A DNA stretch of 23,860 nucleotides from Parabacteroides sp. AM08-6. GTDB lineage: Bacteria > Bacteroidota > Bacteroidia > Bacteroidales > Tannerellaceae. The first letter of the stretch is position 1. The number at the start of each line of letters is the position of its first letter. A program made the position numbers and the translations under genes. Positions 9,001-15,154 of this stretch are shown in pieces. The stretch spans positions 2,036 through 25,895 of the forward strand of contig NZ_QRMP01000037.1 in NCBI RefSeq assembly GCF_003473295.1, read 5' to 3'. The notes below the pieces were generated by a model. The model did not search any database. It was not told the DNA's origin and worked only from the letters and a program-made list of their open reading frames with translations.

Positions 9001-9446
9001 GCTACACTATCCTCACCTTTGCTATAATCAATAAAGCGATTTTTTACACCTCCTAATACAACCGGAATATCTCGCCATTCCTCAGGACAAACCCGACGAT
9101 AAGCCGACCATGCTTCACCTCCGAATAAAACAACCACTTCCGGCTTTGTCTTATAAGCACGAAACAGTTGCCACATCCAATCTTTCCAAGTATCAAACAC
9201 TGGGAAAGACTCACAGTCCATATATTCTACATGTATCTGAGTATTTGTATAATCTTTCATCTCGTGGATAAAAGAAGAAATAACATGTTGTCCTTCTTCT
9301 TTTATAGGAGAATATGAACTGATAAGTAATATTCCCCCATTTTCATTCTTCGGAGTCTGTCCCCAAAGCCGAAAAGATAGCAAAAAAAATAAAAGGCAAA
9401 AAACTATCATTACCGAGTTGTCCGCCGTCGATTGTTTCTGTTTCAT
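6045..9446 (-). CDS. Multi-PAS membrane sensor histidine kinase with ABC-type periplasmic sensor
   Basis: With the start used here the protein has 1133 aa. An N-terminal hydrophobic segment (~13-29) acts as signal or anchor. Residues ~35-350 form a periplasmic domain that resembles ABC-transporter substrate-binding folds (GGILLISSYSP, VVVLFGGEAW, IPVVLGGV). A membrane helix spans ~369-392. Four PAS-like units follow (about 405-510, 530-650, 655-775, 785-895), then HisKA with H921 (ANMSHEIRTPLNA) and HATPase_c (NACKY N-box, DTGKGIA, GTGLGLSI). The protein ends just after the ATPase domain: it has no receiver or HTH domain, and no response regulator is nearby. A longer frame from GTG at 9527 is rejected because the -7 box at 9472-9479 lies inside it; the ATG at 9446 has GGGAGAAA before it. 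The kinase is followed 14 bp later by the FHS transporter, so it may report on that sugar. Confidence 0.85.
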   Translation of the reverse strand: MKQKQSTADNSVMIVFCLLFFLLSFRLWGQTPKNENGGILLISSYSPIKEEGQHVISSFIHEMKDYTNTQIHVEYMDCESFPVFDTWKDWMWQLFRAYKTKPEVVVLFGGEAWSAYRRVCPEEWRDIPVVLGGVKNRFIDYSKGEDSVANIKNLVLTRETFNGFKVTGYYYEDYIEENIKLIKTLQPHIKRIAVCYDNRYSLLFFKDYLETLFESIDSLELCYLPGNELTTPMLLDSIAGMDDSYALLTAGWYTDAVRYPHSYSMFHNELARFTSKPVYEIADQGEMNMNYVGGYFVKGKDLGKDLAHLTYDVLTKGIENSSVFQVTPSAPHCYINYPTFKKVGFDKKLLPSDTVFYNKKPSLLEEHPVGFLLILFGMLLMLILFLVVLFNRKRREMAYIKENGRMMKLISTMPDMAIIYDTKLNIVDVVNSAGHVLNEVKREELIGLNVRNIVSVHSLSQEALDELVQNVSDTMATKQIHIFNYEYLHEGVSYYAKARTVPFNEDQVICFVHDITSSIVAEREILKLKTFLQSIVDNLPVGLFIKDVQNEFRYLFYNNKVSEYYNKDSASMLGKNDFEVDDPSAEQFRKEDELVVRSDKPLSFNHVFKEEKDGEPIRWGIITKTRLFDQNGDCYVIGTVADTTEIRKNEMELDNIREELSMAMDAGSLSAWCYDIALGKFSSLYKDTLVGDGLFDQEHQVKLHPDDKEKYRIFMERLSSGISVKEREIFRFLQDGKYGWFETFAAGLKSDKTGEIVQIIGTQKNITNEMMQQQELEENKLKLEFTLEAAQIISWEYNVDTQMFYSPKSTVIEGPNISLDGYLAYIHPDDAPLLREGLLDLSSGRIPVMDVQIRTIESLGNRWFEMHAVPYGYGEDGRLTKLIGLRRDITDLKITDELIRLRDKAEEANRLKSAFLANMSHEIRTPLNAIVGFSNLIAETEDPEEISAYVKIIETNNELLLQLINDILDLSKIEAGQLDFNYSNVDLNDVFNDLYQIFQSRVKEDVRLICELPEENYPLYSEKNRLMQILSNFLSNACKYTFVGTITMGYEKDGDWLRFYVSDTGKGIAAENIPHVFERFAKFDSFVQGTGLGLSICESIIQSLNGKIGVESEEGKGSTFWFTLPCQSVKEDL

Positions 9447-9471
9447 TTTCTCCCAACACTTTAAGAAAGTG

Positions 9472-9479
9472 CAAATGTA
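9472..9479 (-). promoter_or_regulatory. -7 promoter box for the sensor kinase-transporter operon
   Basis: The minus strand reads TACATTTG followed by CAC, an exact TAnnTTTG match 25 nt before the ATG at 9446. Transcription would begin near 9465, downstream of the longer GTG candidate at 9527, which is why the shorter start is preferred. Confidence 0.6.
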
Positions 9480-9656
9480 AAGCTTATTTTTTAATATTTG
9501 GCATTCAAAATAATCGCTTAATCCCACAGAATCACAAATTATCCTGATTCATTTCATCTTCGGATTTCCATAAAGTTCACTCCTCTGTCAGTGGTATAGT
9601 CATTCCATTGAATATTTGCAGTAAATATCTTGAATAATGGTACTCATATTAAAATA

Positions 9657-9697
9657 CTTTGGTAATAAAAATAGTACTTTTGCACAAAGTACCAAAA
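9657..9697 (+). promoter_or_regulatory. Palindromic operator overlapping the ddl promoter
   Basis: The -7 box TACTTTTG (9675-9682) lies inside a 19-bp inverted repeat, GTACTTT (9674-9680), TGCAC loop, AAAGTAC (9686-9692). An outer pair, CTTTGGTA upstream (9657-9664) and TACCAAA (9690-9696), partly repeats the same half-site. The ATG follows at 9699, so a bound repressor would cover the -7 box and the start of the transcript. The geometry resembles sites bound by small dimeric winged-helix repressors (HxlR/MarR type), but no such regulator is encoded in the window. Confidence 0.55.
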
Positions 9698-9698
9698 T

Positions 9699-10793
9699 AT
9701 GAAATTAAAAGTAGCAATTATATTTGGTGGTAAATCCGCCGAGTACGAGGTGTCGCTAAAATCCGCGACCAATATTTACAAGTCAATAGACAGAACTCAC
9801 TTTATTCCTATCCTATTGGGAATAGACAAATCGGGTGAATGGTTTTATGATAGCAGTTACGCAACAGATGATATAAATTTAGCAGACAATGATTATTTTG
9901 TTGAAGCTACAAATGTATATCTGTCTGTGGTAGGGAATGCAGTTAATGTTATTAGTAAAAAAGAAAATCGAGATTTAATAAGTTTCGATATAGCTTTTCC
10001 TATTGTTCATGGAACATTCGGAGAGGACGGCACATTACAAGGAATATTAAAGTCGATGGATGTGCCTTTTGTTGGTCCAGACGTTTTAGGCTCTGCCATC
10101 GCTATGGATAAGGATGTAACCAAACGCCTTTTACAAGCAGCAGGCATACCCGTAGCGAACTCTTACACAATATATAAACATTTTCCGACAGAACACTCAT
10201 TTAAAGAACTTGCATCCGACTTAGGACTCCCTTTGTTTATAAAACCCGCTAATGCAGGTTCCTCAGTGGGAGTAAGCAAGGTCACAAATGAAAATGAATA
10301 TAATGTGGCACTATCAACAGCTTTCCAATTTGACAATAAGATATTGGTAGAAGAAGCTGTTATCGGGAAAGAGCTTGAATGTGGAGTGTTAGGGAACGAA
10401 AGCCTGCAAGCCTCTGTTGTGGGTGAGATTGTGGCAACTAAAGATTTCTATTCTTACGATGCAAAATACATCAGTTCAAACGGAGCAACACTGCAAGTTC
10501 CTGCAAGGATAGCCACCGACATATCCGACAAAATCCGGGAATTGGCAGTCAAAGCTTGCAAGACTATTTGTTGTGAGGGTATGTCTCGTATTGACTTCCT
10601 TCTTTCTAAAGAAAACAAATTAGTATTGAACGAAATTAATACGCTACCCGGATTTACAGAAATCAGCATGTACCCTAAAGTTTGGGAATATACAGGAATT
10701 ACCGAAAAAGATTTAATAACAGAACTTATTTCTTTGGCAATTCAAAGACATAAACGCAACTCGATTCTATCGACAAAAATAAAAGGACTATAA
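9699..10793 (+). CDS. ddlA: D-alanine--D-alanine ligase, DdlA type
   Basis: This 364-aa cytoplasmic ATP-grasp enzyme joins two D-alanines for peptidoglycan precursors. It closely resembles E. coli DdlA over its whole length, with the same overall size: GGKSAEYEVS (E15), FGEDGTLQG, MDKDVTKRLL, PLFIKPANAGSSVGVSKV, omega-loop FYSYDAKY with K256-Y257, and the metal ligands D299, E312 and N314 (LNEINTLPGFT). Tyrosine at the omega-loop position where VanA-type ligases carry His argues for D-Ala-D-Ala rather than D-Ala-D-Lac. Bacteroides species normally carry a different, shorter ddl near the cell-wall genes (my recollection), so this may be a second, acquired copy. It stands alone, convergent with fic, under its own palindromic promoter. 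Paralog status and any D-cycloserine effect are inference. Confidence 0.9.
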   Translation: MKLKVAIIFGGKSAEYEVSLKSATNIYKSIDRTHFIPILLGIDKSGEWFYDSSYATDDINLADNDYFVEATNVYLSVVGNAVNVISKKENRDLISFDIAFPIVHGTFGEDGTLQGILKSMDVPFVGPDVLGSAIAMDKDVTKRLLQAAGIPVANSYTIYKHFPTEHSFKELASDLGLPLFIKPANAGSSVGVSKVTNENEYNVALSTAFQFDNKILVEEAVIGKELECGVLGNESLQASVVGEIVATKDFYSYDAKYISSNGATLQVPARIATDISDKIRELAVKACKTICCEGMSRIDFLLSKENKLVLNEINTLPGFTEISMYPKVWEYTGITEKDLITELISLAIQRHKRNSILSTKIKGL

Positions 10794-10822
10794 AGTAGAA
10801 TTTGAACAAAACGGAGAAGACC

Positions 10823-11632
10823 TTAGAACATAAAGCTGAATCCTTGCTTCCGTGAAGTATTGAACCGTTCTATTTCCAAGGCAAGCGATTTTTTCAATTG
10901 CATCACCATGAAGTTCAAGAATGGCTGATTTATTTCTTCCTCTTGGGATTGCTGCAAAGAAAGAATATATTCTTCCCTATCTTCCTTAAATATTTTAGCT
11001 GGGAAAAGATTGTAGCAGAACTGGATATAATTCATCAACAAACGAGCTGTTCTTCCATTACCATCCACCCACGGATGAGTAGTAACCAAGTTAAGGTGAG
11101 CATTAAAGCTCAATTCGTATTGTTCCCGAAATGTCCCCATCGCCTTTTGCTTCTCCTGCAAAATTGAACAAAGTTCCTCTACTTTGGCAGACACTTTCTG
11201 ATAACTCATATAGGAACGTCCACCAACACCAGCGGTAACACCACATAAACGATACTCGCCTTTGGAAGAATCGAAAGAACCACCTATCACATTATGCACA
11301 CTTCCAGTAGTACGCATTAGCGTAGCATTCAACTTTTGCAAGAAAGCAGGGGTAATCACTGCACCTTGCTCACTATCTTCTTTGGCAAGTTCGTATGCTT
11401 TCCTTAAATCTTCATTCATCAAATGATAGACCAATGGCTTTCCTTTGGCAGTTACCCCTTCATCAAAAAGAAGCTGCGTTTCCATTTCTGTGAGAGTAGA
11501 CCCTTCAATAGCCGTAGAATGGGCAATAAGAGAATAGAGGTAGTACTTCTCATAGTCCACCGACTGACTGATACCAAGTTCCTGGAACTCCCTGTACAGT
11601 CCTTCTATCTCCTGCCAAATATCCTTTTCCAT
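10823..11632 (-). CDS. Class II Fic-domain protein (predicted AMPylase)
   Basis: This 269-aa protein has the Fic catalytic motif HPWVDGNGRTAR at 186-197 (H186 catalytic, D190 metal, R194 and R197 phosphate contacts); Trp replaces the common Phe. An N-terminal autoinhibitory motif STAIEG (39-44, E43) marks a class II Fic in which the inhibitory helix is part of the same chain. Such proteins usually transfer AMP from ATP to a hydroxyl side chain of a target protein; the target here is unknown. The ATG follows a -7 box (minus-strand TAATTTTG, 11662-11669). No antitoxin gene is adjacent, in line with the built-in inhibitor. It converges with ddlA 29 bp away, and both lie between core genes and a tRNA. 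Confidence 0.88.
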   Translation of the reverse strand: MEKDIWQEIEGLYREFQELGISQSVDYEKYYLYSLIAHSTAIEGSTLTEMETQLLFDEGVTAKGKPLVYHLMNEDLRKAYELAKEDSEQGAVITPAFLQKLNATLMRTTGSVHNVIGGSFDSSKGEYRLCGVTAGVGGRSYMSYQKVSAKVEELCSILQEKQKAMGTFREQYELSFNAHLNLVTTHPWVDGNGRTARLLMNYIQFCYNLFPAKIFKEDREEYILSLQQSQEEEINQPFLNFMVMQLKKSLALEIERFNTSRKQGFSFMF

Positions 11633-11661
11633 GATAGGCTATCTTTTAATTGTTATTTTCC

Positions 11662-11669
11662 CAAAATTA
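11662..11669 (-). promoter_or_regulatory. -7 promoter box for fic
   Basis: The minus strand reads TAATTTTG, an exact TAnnTTTG match about 30 nt before the fic ATG. Confidence 0.45.
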
Positions 11670-11750
11670 CTTCTGATATAACATTTCACCAAACGAAACG
11701 GCTATTTTCTTACTGTGATTTTGCAGATGTGGGGAATATTTAAATAAAAC

Positions 11751-11790
11751 AAAAAAGCTAAGTAATTGAAAATTCAATACTTAGCTTTTA
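11751..11790 (-). terminator. Intrinsic terminator after tRNA-Leu
   Basis: GCTAAGTAATTGAA (11757-11770) pairs with TTCAATACTTAGC (11773-11785) apart from one bulged A. Six A residues at 11751-11756 become the U-tract on the minus strand, and TTTT follows the other arm. It lies just past the 3' end of the tRNA and also separates it from fic. Confidence 0.8.
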
Positions 11791-11796
11791 CCCTTG

Positions 11797-11880
11797 TACC
11801 CAGAGCCGGGATCGAACCGGCATGGAAGTGAATCCACTGGTGTTTGAGACCAGCGCGTCTACCAATTCCGCCATCTGGGC
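11797..11880 (-). tRNA. tRNA-Leu (anticodon CAA)
   Basis: The minus strand gives an 84-nt type II tRNA. The acceptor GCCCAGA pairs with TCTGGGT (terminal G-U) and is followed by the Leu-specific discriminator A. The D-loop region reads GGTAGACGC, the anticodon stem is CTGGT/ACCAG with loop CTCAAAC (anticodon CAA, decoding UUG), a long variable arm follows, and the T-arm reads CCGGTTCGATCCCGG. The CCA tail is not encoded (genomic CAA follows). Confidence 0.95.
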
Positions 11881-11901
11881 ATTTATTTTTGAAATGCGTT
11901 G

Positions 11902-11909
11902 CAAAGGTA
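11902..11909 (-). promoter_or_regulatory. -7 promoter box for tRNA-Leu
   Basis: The minus strand reads TACCTTTG followed by CA, an exact TAnnTTTG match 21 nt upstream of the mature tRNA 5' end. Confidence 0.6.
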
Positions 11910-12002
11910 GACATTATTTTTAAACGGACAAGCATTTCCCGCTTTTTTTTCATTTTATATCTTCTTAGGGATTAAGATAGACGGAATCACGGATTATTTC
12001 GT

Positions 12003-12010
12003 TAACTTTG
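12003..12010 (+). promoter_or_regulatory. -7 promoter box for the guanylyltransferase gene
   Basis: TAACTTTG matches TAnnTTTG and lies 32 bp before the ATG at 12043. Confidence 0.5.
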
Positions 12011-12042
12011 TAAGAGAATAACAAAAAACAGCCTGAATCATC

Positions 12043-13125
12043 ATGAAAGATAATTATTGCGTTATCATGGGCGGCGGAATAGGTAGTCGCTTTTGGCCTT
12101 TTAGCAGGGAAAGCTACCCCAAACAGTTTTTAGACTTTTTCGGAACAGGCCGCTCACTGTTACAAATGACTTTCGACCGCTTTTCCAAAATCATCCCTGT
12201 CGAAAACATTTATATTGTAACAAATGAACTATACGCATCTTTAGTTAAGAAACAACTTCCGGAGTTGCAGGAAAAACAAATTCTGCTGGAACCGGCACGT
12301 CGTAATACAGCACCCTGTATTGCCTATGCAGCTTATCATATCAAAGCTTGCAATCCTAACGCCAACATTGTAGTTGCTCCATCGGACCACCTGATTCTGA
12401 AAGAGGAGATTTTCCTACAGGATGTACAAAAAGCATTAGACTTTGTCAAAGAGAACAATGCATTAGTGACATTAGGAATTAAGCCTAGCCGACCGGAAAC
12501 GGGTTACGGTTACATTCAGAGCAGCGACAACATGCTGGGAGAATTTACTAAAGTCAAGACATTTACAGAAAAACCTGATTTAGAATTGGCTAAAGTATTT
12601 ATGGAAAGCGGCGAGTTTTTCTGGAATTCCGGGCTGTTTGTCTGGAACGTAAATACTATTCTGGAAGCTTTTTCCAAATTCCTGCCTGATATTTCCTTAC
12701 GTTTCGACCTCGGGAAAGACATGTTTAATACTCCGGATGAACATGCTTTTATTCAGGAGAACTTCCCTTATTGCCTGAATATTTCCATCGATTACGGCAT
12801 CATGGAAAAAGCGGACAACGTTTATATGCTTTGCGTGGATTTCGGTTGGGCAGACCTCGGAACATGGGGCTCCTTATTCGACCTTGCCCGCAAAGATGAG
12901 AATAACAACGCAGTACTGAAAAATAACAAAGCTATATTTTACGAAAGTACCGGTAATGTCATTGCGCTGGACAACTCCGACCGTTTGGCTGTCATTCAGG
13001 GTATCCACGACTGTATCATTGCAGAATCCGGAAATGTCCTGCTTATCTGCCAGAAAGAAGACGAACAACGTATCAAACAATACATTGCCGATGCCCAGAT
13101 GAATTACGGGAAGGAATTCAATTAA
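12043..13125 (+). CDS. manC: Mannose-1-phosphate guanylyltransferase
   Basis: This 360-aa cytoplasmic nucleotidyltransferase makes GDP-mannose from mannose-1-phosphate and GTP, a precursor for capsule, O-glycan and GDP-fucose. The nucleotide-binding signature GGGIGSRFWPFSRESYPKQF sits at the N-terminus (about 10-29), followed by LEPARRNTAPCIAYAA, PSDHLI, TFTEKPD and FFWNSGLFVWN. The length fits the stand-alone GMP type, without the C-terminal isomerase domain of the ~470-aa bifunctional enzymes. A -7 box lies at 12003-12010. The gene is alone and is followed by a repeat-rich intergenic region, with no U-tract terminator found. Confidence 0.92.
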   Translation: MKDNYCVIMGGGIGSRFWPFSRESYPKQFLDFFGTGRSLLQMTFDRFSKIIPVENIYIVTNELYASLVKKQLPELQEKQILLEPARRNTAPCIAYAAYHIKACNPNANIVVAPSDHLILKEEIFLQDVQKALDFVKENNALVTLGIKPSRPETGYGYIQSSDNMLGEFTKVKTFTEKPDLELAKVFMESGEFFWNSGLFVWNVNTILEAFSKFLPDISLRFDLGKDMFNTPDEHAFIQENFPYCLNISIDYGIMEKADNVYMLCVDFGWADLGTWGSLFDLARKDENNNAVLKNNKAIFYESTGNVIALDNSDRLAVIQGIHDCIIAESGNVLLICQKEDEQRIKQYIADAQMNYGKEFN

Positions 13126-13258
13126 CTGAATTATAAAATAAGACAAGAGGGGCGGAAGAGAAATCATCAAAAGTGTTATCTTAGCATGGATAGGACAGAG
13201 AATTAGTGCGTTTCATCGGACAGTTTATCCCCGAAGATAGCACCCTTTCCTCTTTGCT

Positions 13259-13338
13259 CCCGGCTCGACAACCTTGCCGAGCTGGGTCGGTAAGCTTATC
13301 ACCCCAGCTCGCAAAAGTTGCCGACCCGGGTCGGTAAG
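13259..13338. repeat. GC-rich alternating inverted and direct repeats
   Basis: Segment A, CCCGGCTCG (13259-13267), and segment C, CCCAGCTCG (13303-13311), are both complementary to segment B, CGAGCTGGG (13278-13286). B-C pairs perfectly over 9 bp; A-B pairs over 9 positions with one G-U in plus-strand RNA. The 21-bp stretch at 13274-13294 recurs at 13318-13338 with two differences, and the second copy holds the 14-bp perfect palindrome CCGACCCGGGTCGG (13321-13334). The block is clearly richer in GC than the flanking DNA. Confidence 0.75.
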
Positions 13339-13427
13339 GGAATAAGTCGTATGGCTTGTCTTAATTTGTATGATACTCCCCTTTACTTTACATAAGGGAA
13401 AAAAGAAACAGGGAAAAACACCCCTTC

Positions 13428-13528
13428 CTGAATGATTTGAAGGATGGGCTGAAGGATAATTCCTGGGCATCATTCAGTGTAAGAGACACTGTGACAGATA
13501 CTTATTCTGGAAATGAAGGATGAAGGAT
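13428..13528. repeat. TGAAGGAT repeat cluster with two hairpins
   Basis: TGAAGGAT occurs four times (13438, 13450, 13514 and 13521, the last two overlapping by one base). CTGAATGAT (13428-13436) is the reverse complement of ATCATTCAG (13469-13477), enclosing the first two copies. The adjacent CAGTGT-AAGAG-ACACTG (13475-13491) forms a second small hairpin. The layout suggests a short non-autonomous intergenic repeat; copy number elsewhere in the genome is unknown to me. Confidence 0.55.
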
Positions 13529-13567
13529 AAAATTGGATGAAAACGCAGAGGGGAGCATGCTACACCA

Positions 13568-14794
13568 TCAGTTCAACAGCAGCCTCTTTCCCAAATAATG
13601 GACCGGATACCAAGCTGCCAGGAAACCGATAGATACTACTGTAACGAAGACAGTCAGGATGTCGCTCAATTCCACACGTACGGGGTAAGCATTGATAACA
13701 AAAGAGCCGGAAGCCTCACCTAATTTAATCAACCCCAGTTCCTGTTGCAAAAGACAAAGAATCACACCAATCACGATACCTATTAACGCTCCGAAACCGG
13801 AAATCATCCATCCTTCGAATAAGAAAATACGACGTATCAAGCGGTCATCCGCCCCCATATTTCGCAATGTCCGGACATCATTCTTTTTCTCTATCATCAG
13901 CATAGCCAGGGAGCCGACAACATTAAATAATGCCAACCCGAGAATAAAACAGAGAATCAGGAATATCACCCATTTCTCTCCTTGCATCATTTTATACGAG
14001 GCATCTTGTTGCTCATACCTGTCCTTAACAAAATACTCATCTCCCAAAATGGACTTTATCTGTTTCTTAACGGCAGAGACATCGGCATCCGGAGTCAGCC
14101 CCAACTCAATAGCCGTCACTTCCTTATCGTAATGGAGCAGCGTACGGACCAATGATAACGGAAGCAACATAAAATCTTCGTCATATATCTGCTGATTGGT
14201 GACATAAACACCTCGGATAAAAGCGTATTCCAAATTGAAAGAGCTTGCCGGATTAGACATATTGACCTTTTCATCCCGTTTCGGCACATATATTTCAAGC
14301 GGGTCGGAGAAGTTGGCCCTTACGCCCAGTCGCATAGCCAGTCCGGCCCCTACTGTCGCATAATTGACAACCTCGTCGTACAACTGGAATTCACCGTCTA
14401 TCATTATACTGTCAATACATGTCAGATTACGGTAATTATCATCCACTCCTTTGATAGTGGCAACGGATTGCCGGTCCCGATAGCTTACCAATGCGTTGTC
14501 CTGCAATACTTCACTGAAATAAACCACTCCGGGTAGTTTCCGGACTTCCTGCATAGACGATGTAGTCGGGTCAAAAACTTTTCCCTGCACAGGCATAATT
14601 TTCAACACCGGGTCGAAATTACTGAACATGGAAGCGACAAGCGTCACAAACCCATTCAATACAGACATGGCACAGACTAAAGCTGTCGTAGCCACCACCA
14701 CCCCGCAAACCGAAACCATCGATATGATGTTGATGGCATTGTGGGATTTCTTCGAAAAAAGGTAACGCCGGGCTATATAGAATGGGAAATTCAA
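13568..14794 (-). CDS. LolC/LolE-type ABC transporter permease (FtsX-like), TTG start
   Basis: This 408-aa inner-membrane protein has the layout of the lipoprotein-releasing permeases: N-terminal YIARRYLFSKKSHNAINIIS, a first helix at about 22-46, a large periplasmic domain, and three C-terminal helices (about 275-300, 322-345, 372-398). With a LolD ATPase, not encoded here, it would extract lipoproteins from the inner membrane for transfer to the outer membrane. The start is TTG at 14794: the rbfA stop codon lies in the same frame 12 bp upstream with no ATG between, and the family's N-terminus begins exactly here. It is the last gene of the aroQ-pyk-OMT-rbfA operon. Confidence 0.88.
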   Translation of the reverse strand: MNFPFYIARRYLFSKKSHNAINIISMVSVCGVVVATTALVCAMSVLNGFVTLVASMFSNFDPVLKIMPVQGKVFDPTTSSMQEVRKLPGVVYFSEVLQDNALVSYRDRQSVATIKGVDDNYRNLTCIDSIMIDGEFQLYDEVVNYATVGAGLAMRLGVRANFSDPLEIYVPKRDEKVNMSNPASSFNLEYAFIRGVYVTNQQIYDEDFMLLPLSLVRTLLHYDKEVTAIELGLTPDADVSAVKKQIKSILGDEYFVKDRYEQQDASYKMMQGEKWVIFLILCFILGLALFNVVGSLAMLMIEKKNDVRTLRNMGADDRLIRRIFLFEGWMISGFGALIGIVIGVILCLLQQELGLIKLGEASGSFVINAYPVRVELSDILTVFVTVVSIGFLAAWYPVHYLGKRLLLN

Positions 14795-14806
14795 TGCTGT
14801 GCTGTT

Positions 14807-15142
14807 TTACTTTTTCAATAGATTATCAATATTCTCAATATAATCCAATGAGTCGTCGATAAAGAAGCTCAATTCCGGTATTTTACGAACCTGCAAACGG
14901 ATACGTTGTCCAAGGTCGAAACGGATTGCTTTCGTGTTCGTACGAATAGCTTCCAGCAATTCTTTCGACTTTTCGGAAGGGAAAATACTCAAGTAAACCC
15001 GCGCCACGCTCAAGTCGGGACTTACACGTACGACACTGACCGAAATCAGGACACCGTGCATGGCTTGTGTCTGTTTCTGGAAGATATCACTCAGCTCTTT
15101 CTGCAAAAGACGTTCTATTTTACTTAATCTTGTACTTTCCAT
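14807..15142 (-). CDS. rbfA: 30S ribosome-binding factor A
   Basis: This 111-aa cytoplasmic protein assists late 30S subunit assembly and 16S rRNA 5'-end processing and is needed at low temperature. It begins with the typical STRLSKIERLLQKELSDIF helix, continues through the KH-like core (SVVRVSPDLSVARVYLSIF), and ends with RKIPELSFFIDDSLDYIENI, the family's conserved C-terminal strand. Length is normal. It starts 12 bp after the methyltransferase stop codon and ends 12 bp before the permease start, so translation is probably coupled. Confidence 0.92.
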   Translation of the reverse strand: MESTRLSKIERLLQKELSDIFQKQTQAMHGVLISVSVVRVSPDLSVARVYLSIFPSEKSKELLEAIRTNTKAIRFDLGQRIRLQVRKIPELSFFIDDSLDYIENIDNLLKK

Positions 15143-15154
15143 AATTCTTTATTT

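Larger units (their letters stand above)
13126..13567. other. Repeat-rich convergent intergenic region
   Basis: 442 bp lie between the guanylyltransferase and the LolC/E-type permease, whose genes converge here. A minus-strand open frame at 13225-13473 shows no recognisable domain and overlaps the repeats, so I do not call it a gene. The region contains alternating GC-rich inverted repeats (13259-13338), a short CCCTT/AAGGG pairing near 13380-13398, and the TGAAGGAT repeat and hairpin cluster (13428-13528). It looks like composite intergenic repetitive DNA. Confidence 0.6.

Noticed and set aside
803..9446. A complete polysaccharide utilization locus
   Set aside because: No SusC, SusD, surface glycan-binding protein or hybrid two-component regulator is present; only one glycosidase, one kinase, one transporter and one sensor.
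9699..10793. Vancomycin-type D-Ala-D-Lac ligase
   Set aside because: The omega-loop keeps KY (K256-Y257) as in D-Ala-D-Ala ligases, VanA-type enzymes carry His there, and no vanH or vanX homolog is adjacent.
11797..11880. tRNA-Leu as an integration site with an att duplication
   Set aside because: I found no second copy of the tRNA 3' end in the window and no integrase other than the housekeeping XerD.
13225..13473. 82-aa minus-strand ORF between the guanylyltransferase and permease genes
   Set aside because: It lies across the GC-rich repeats and the start of the TGAAGGAT cluster, has no recognisable domain, and the repeat explains its codon content better.
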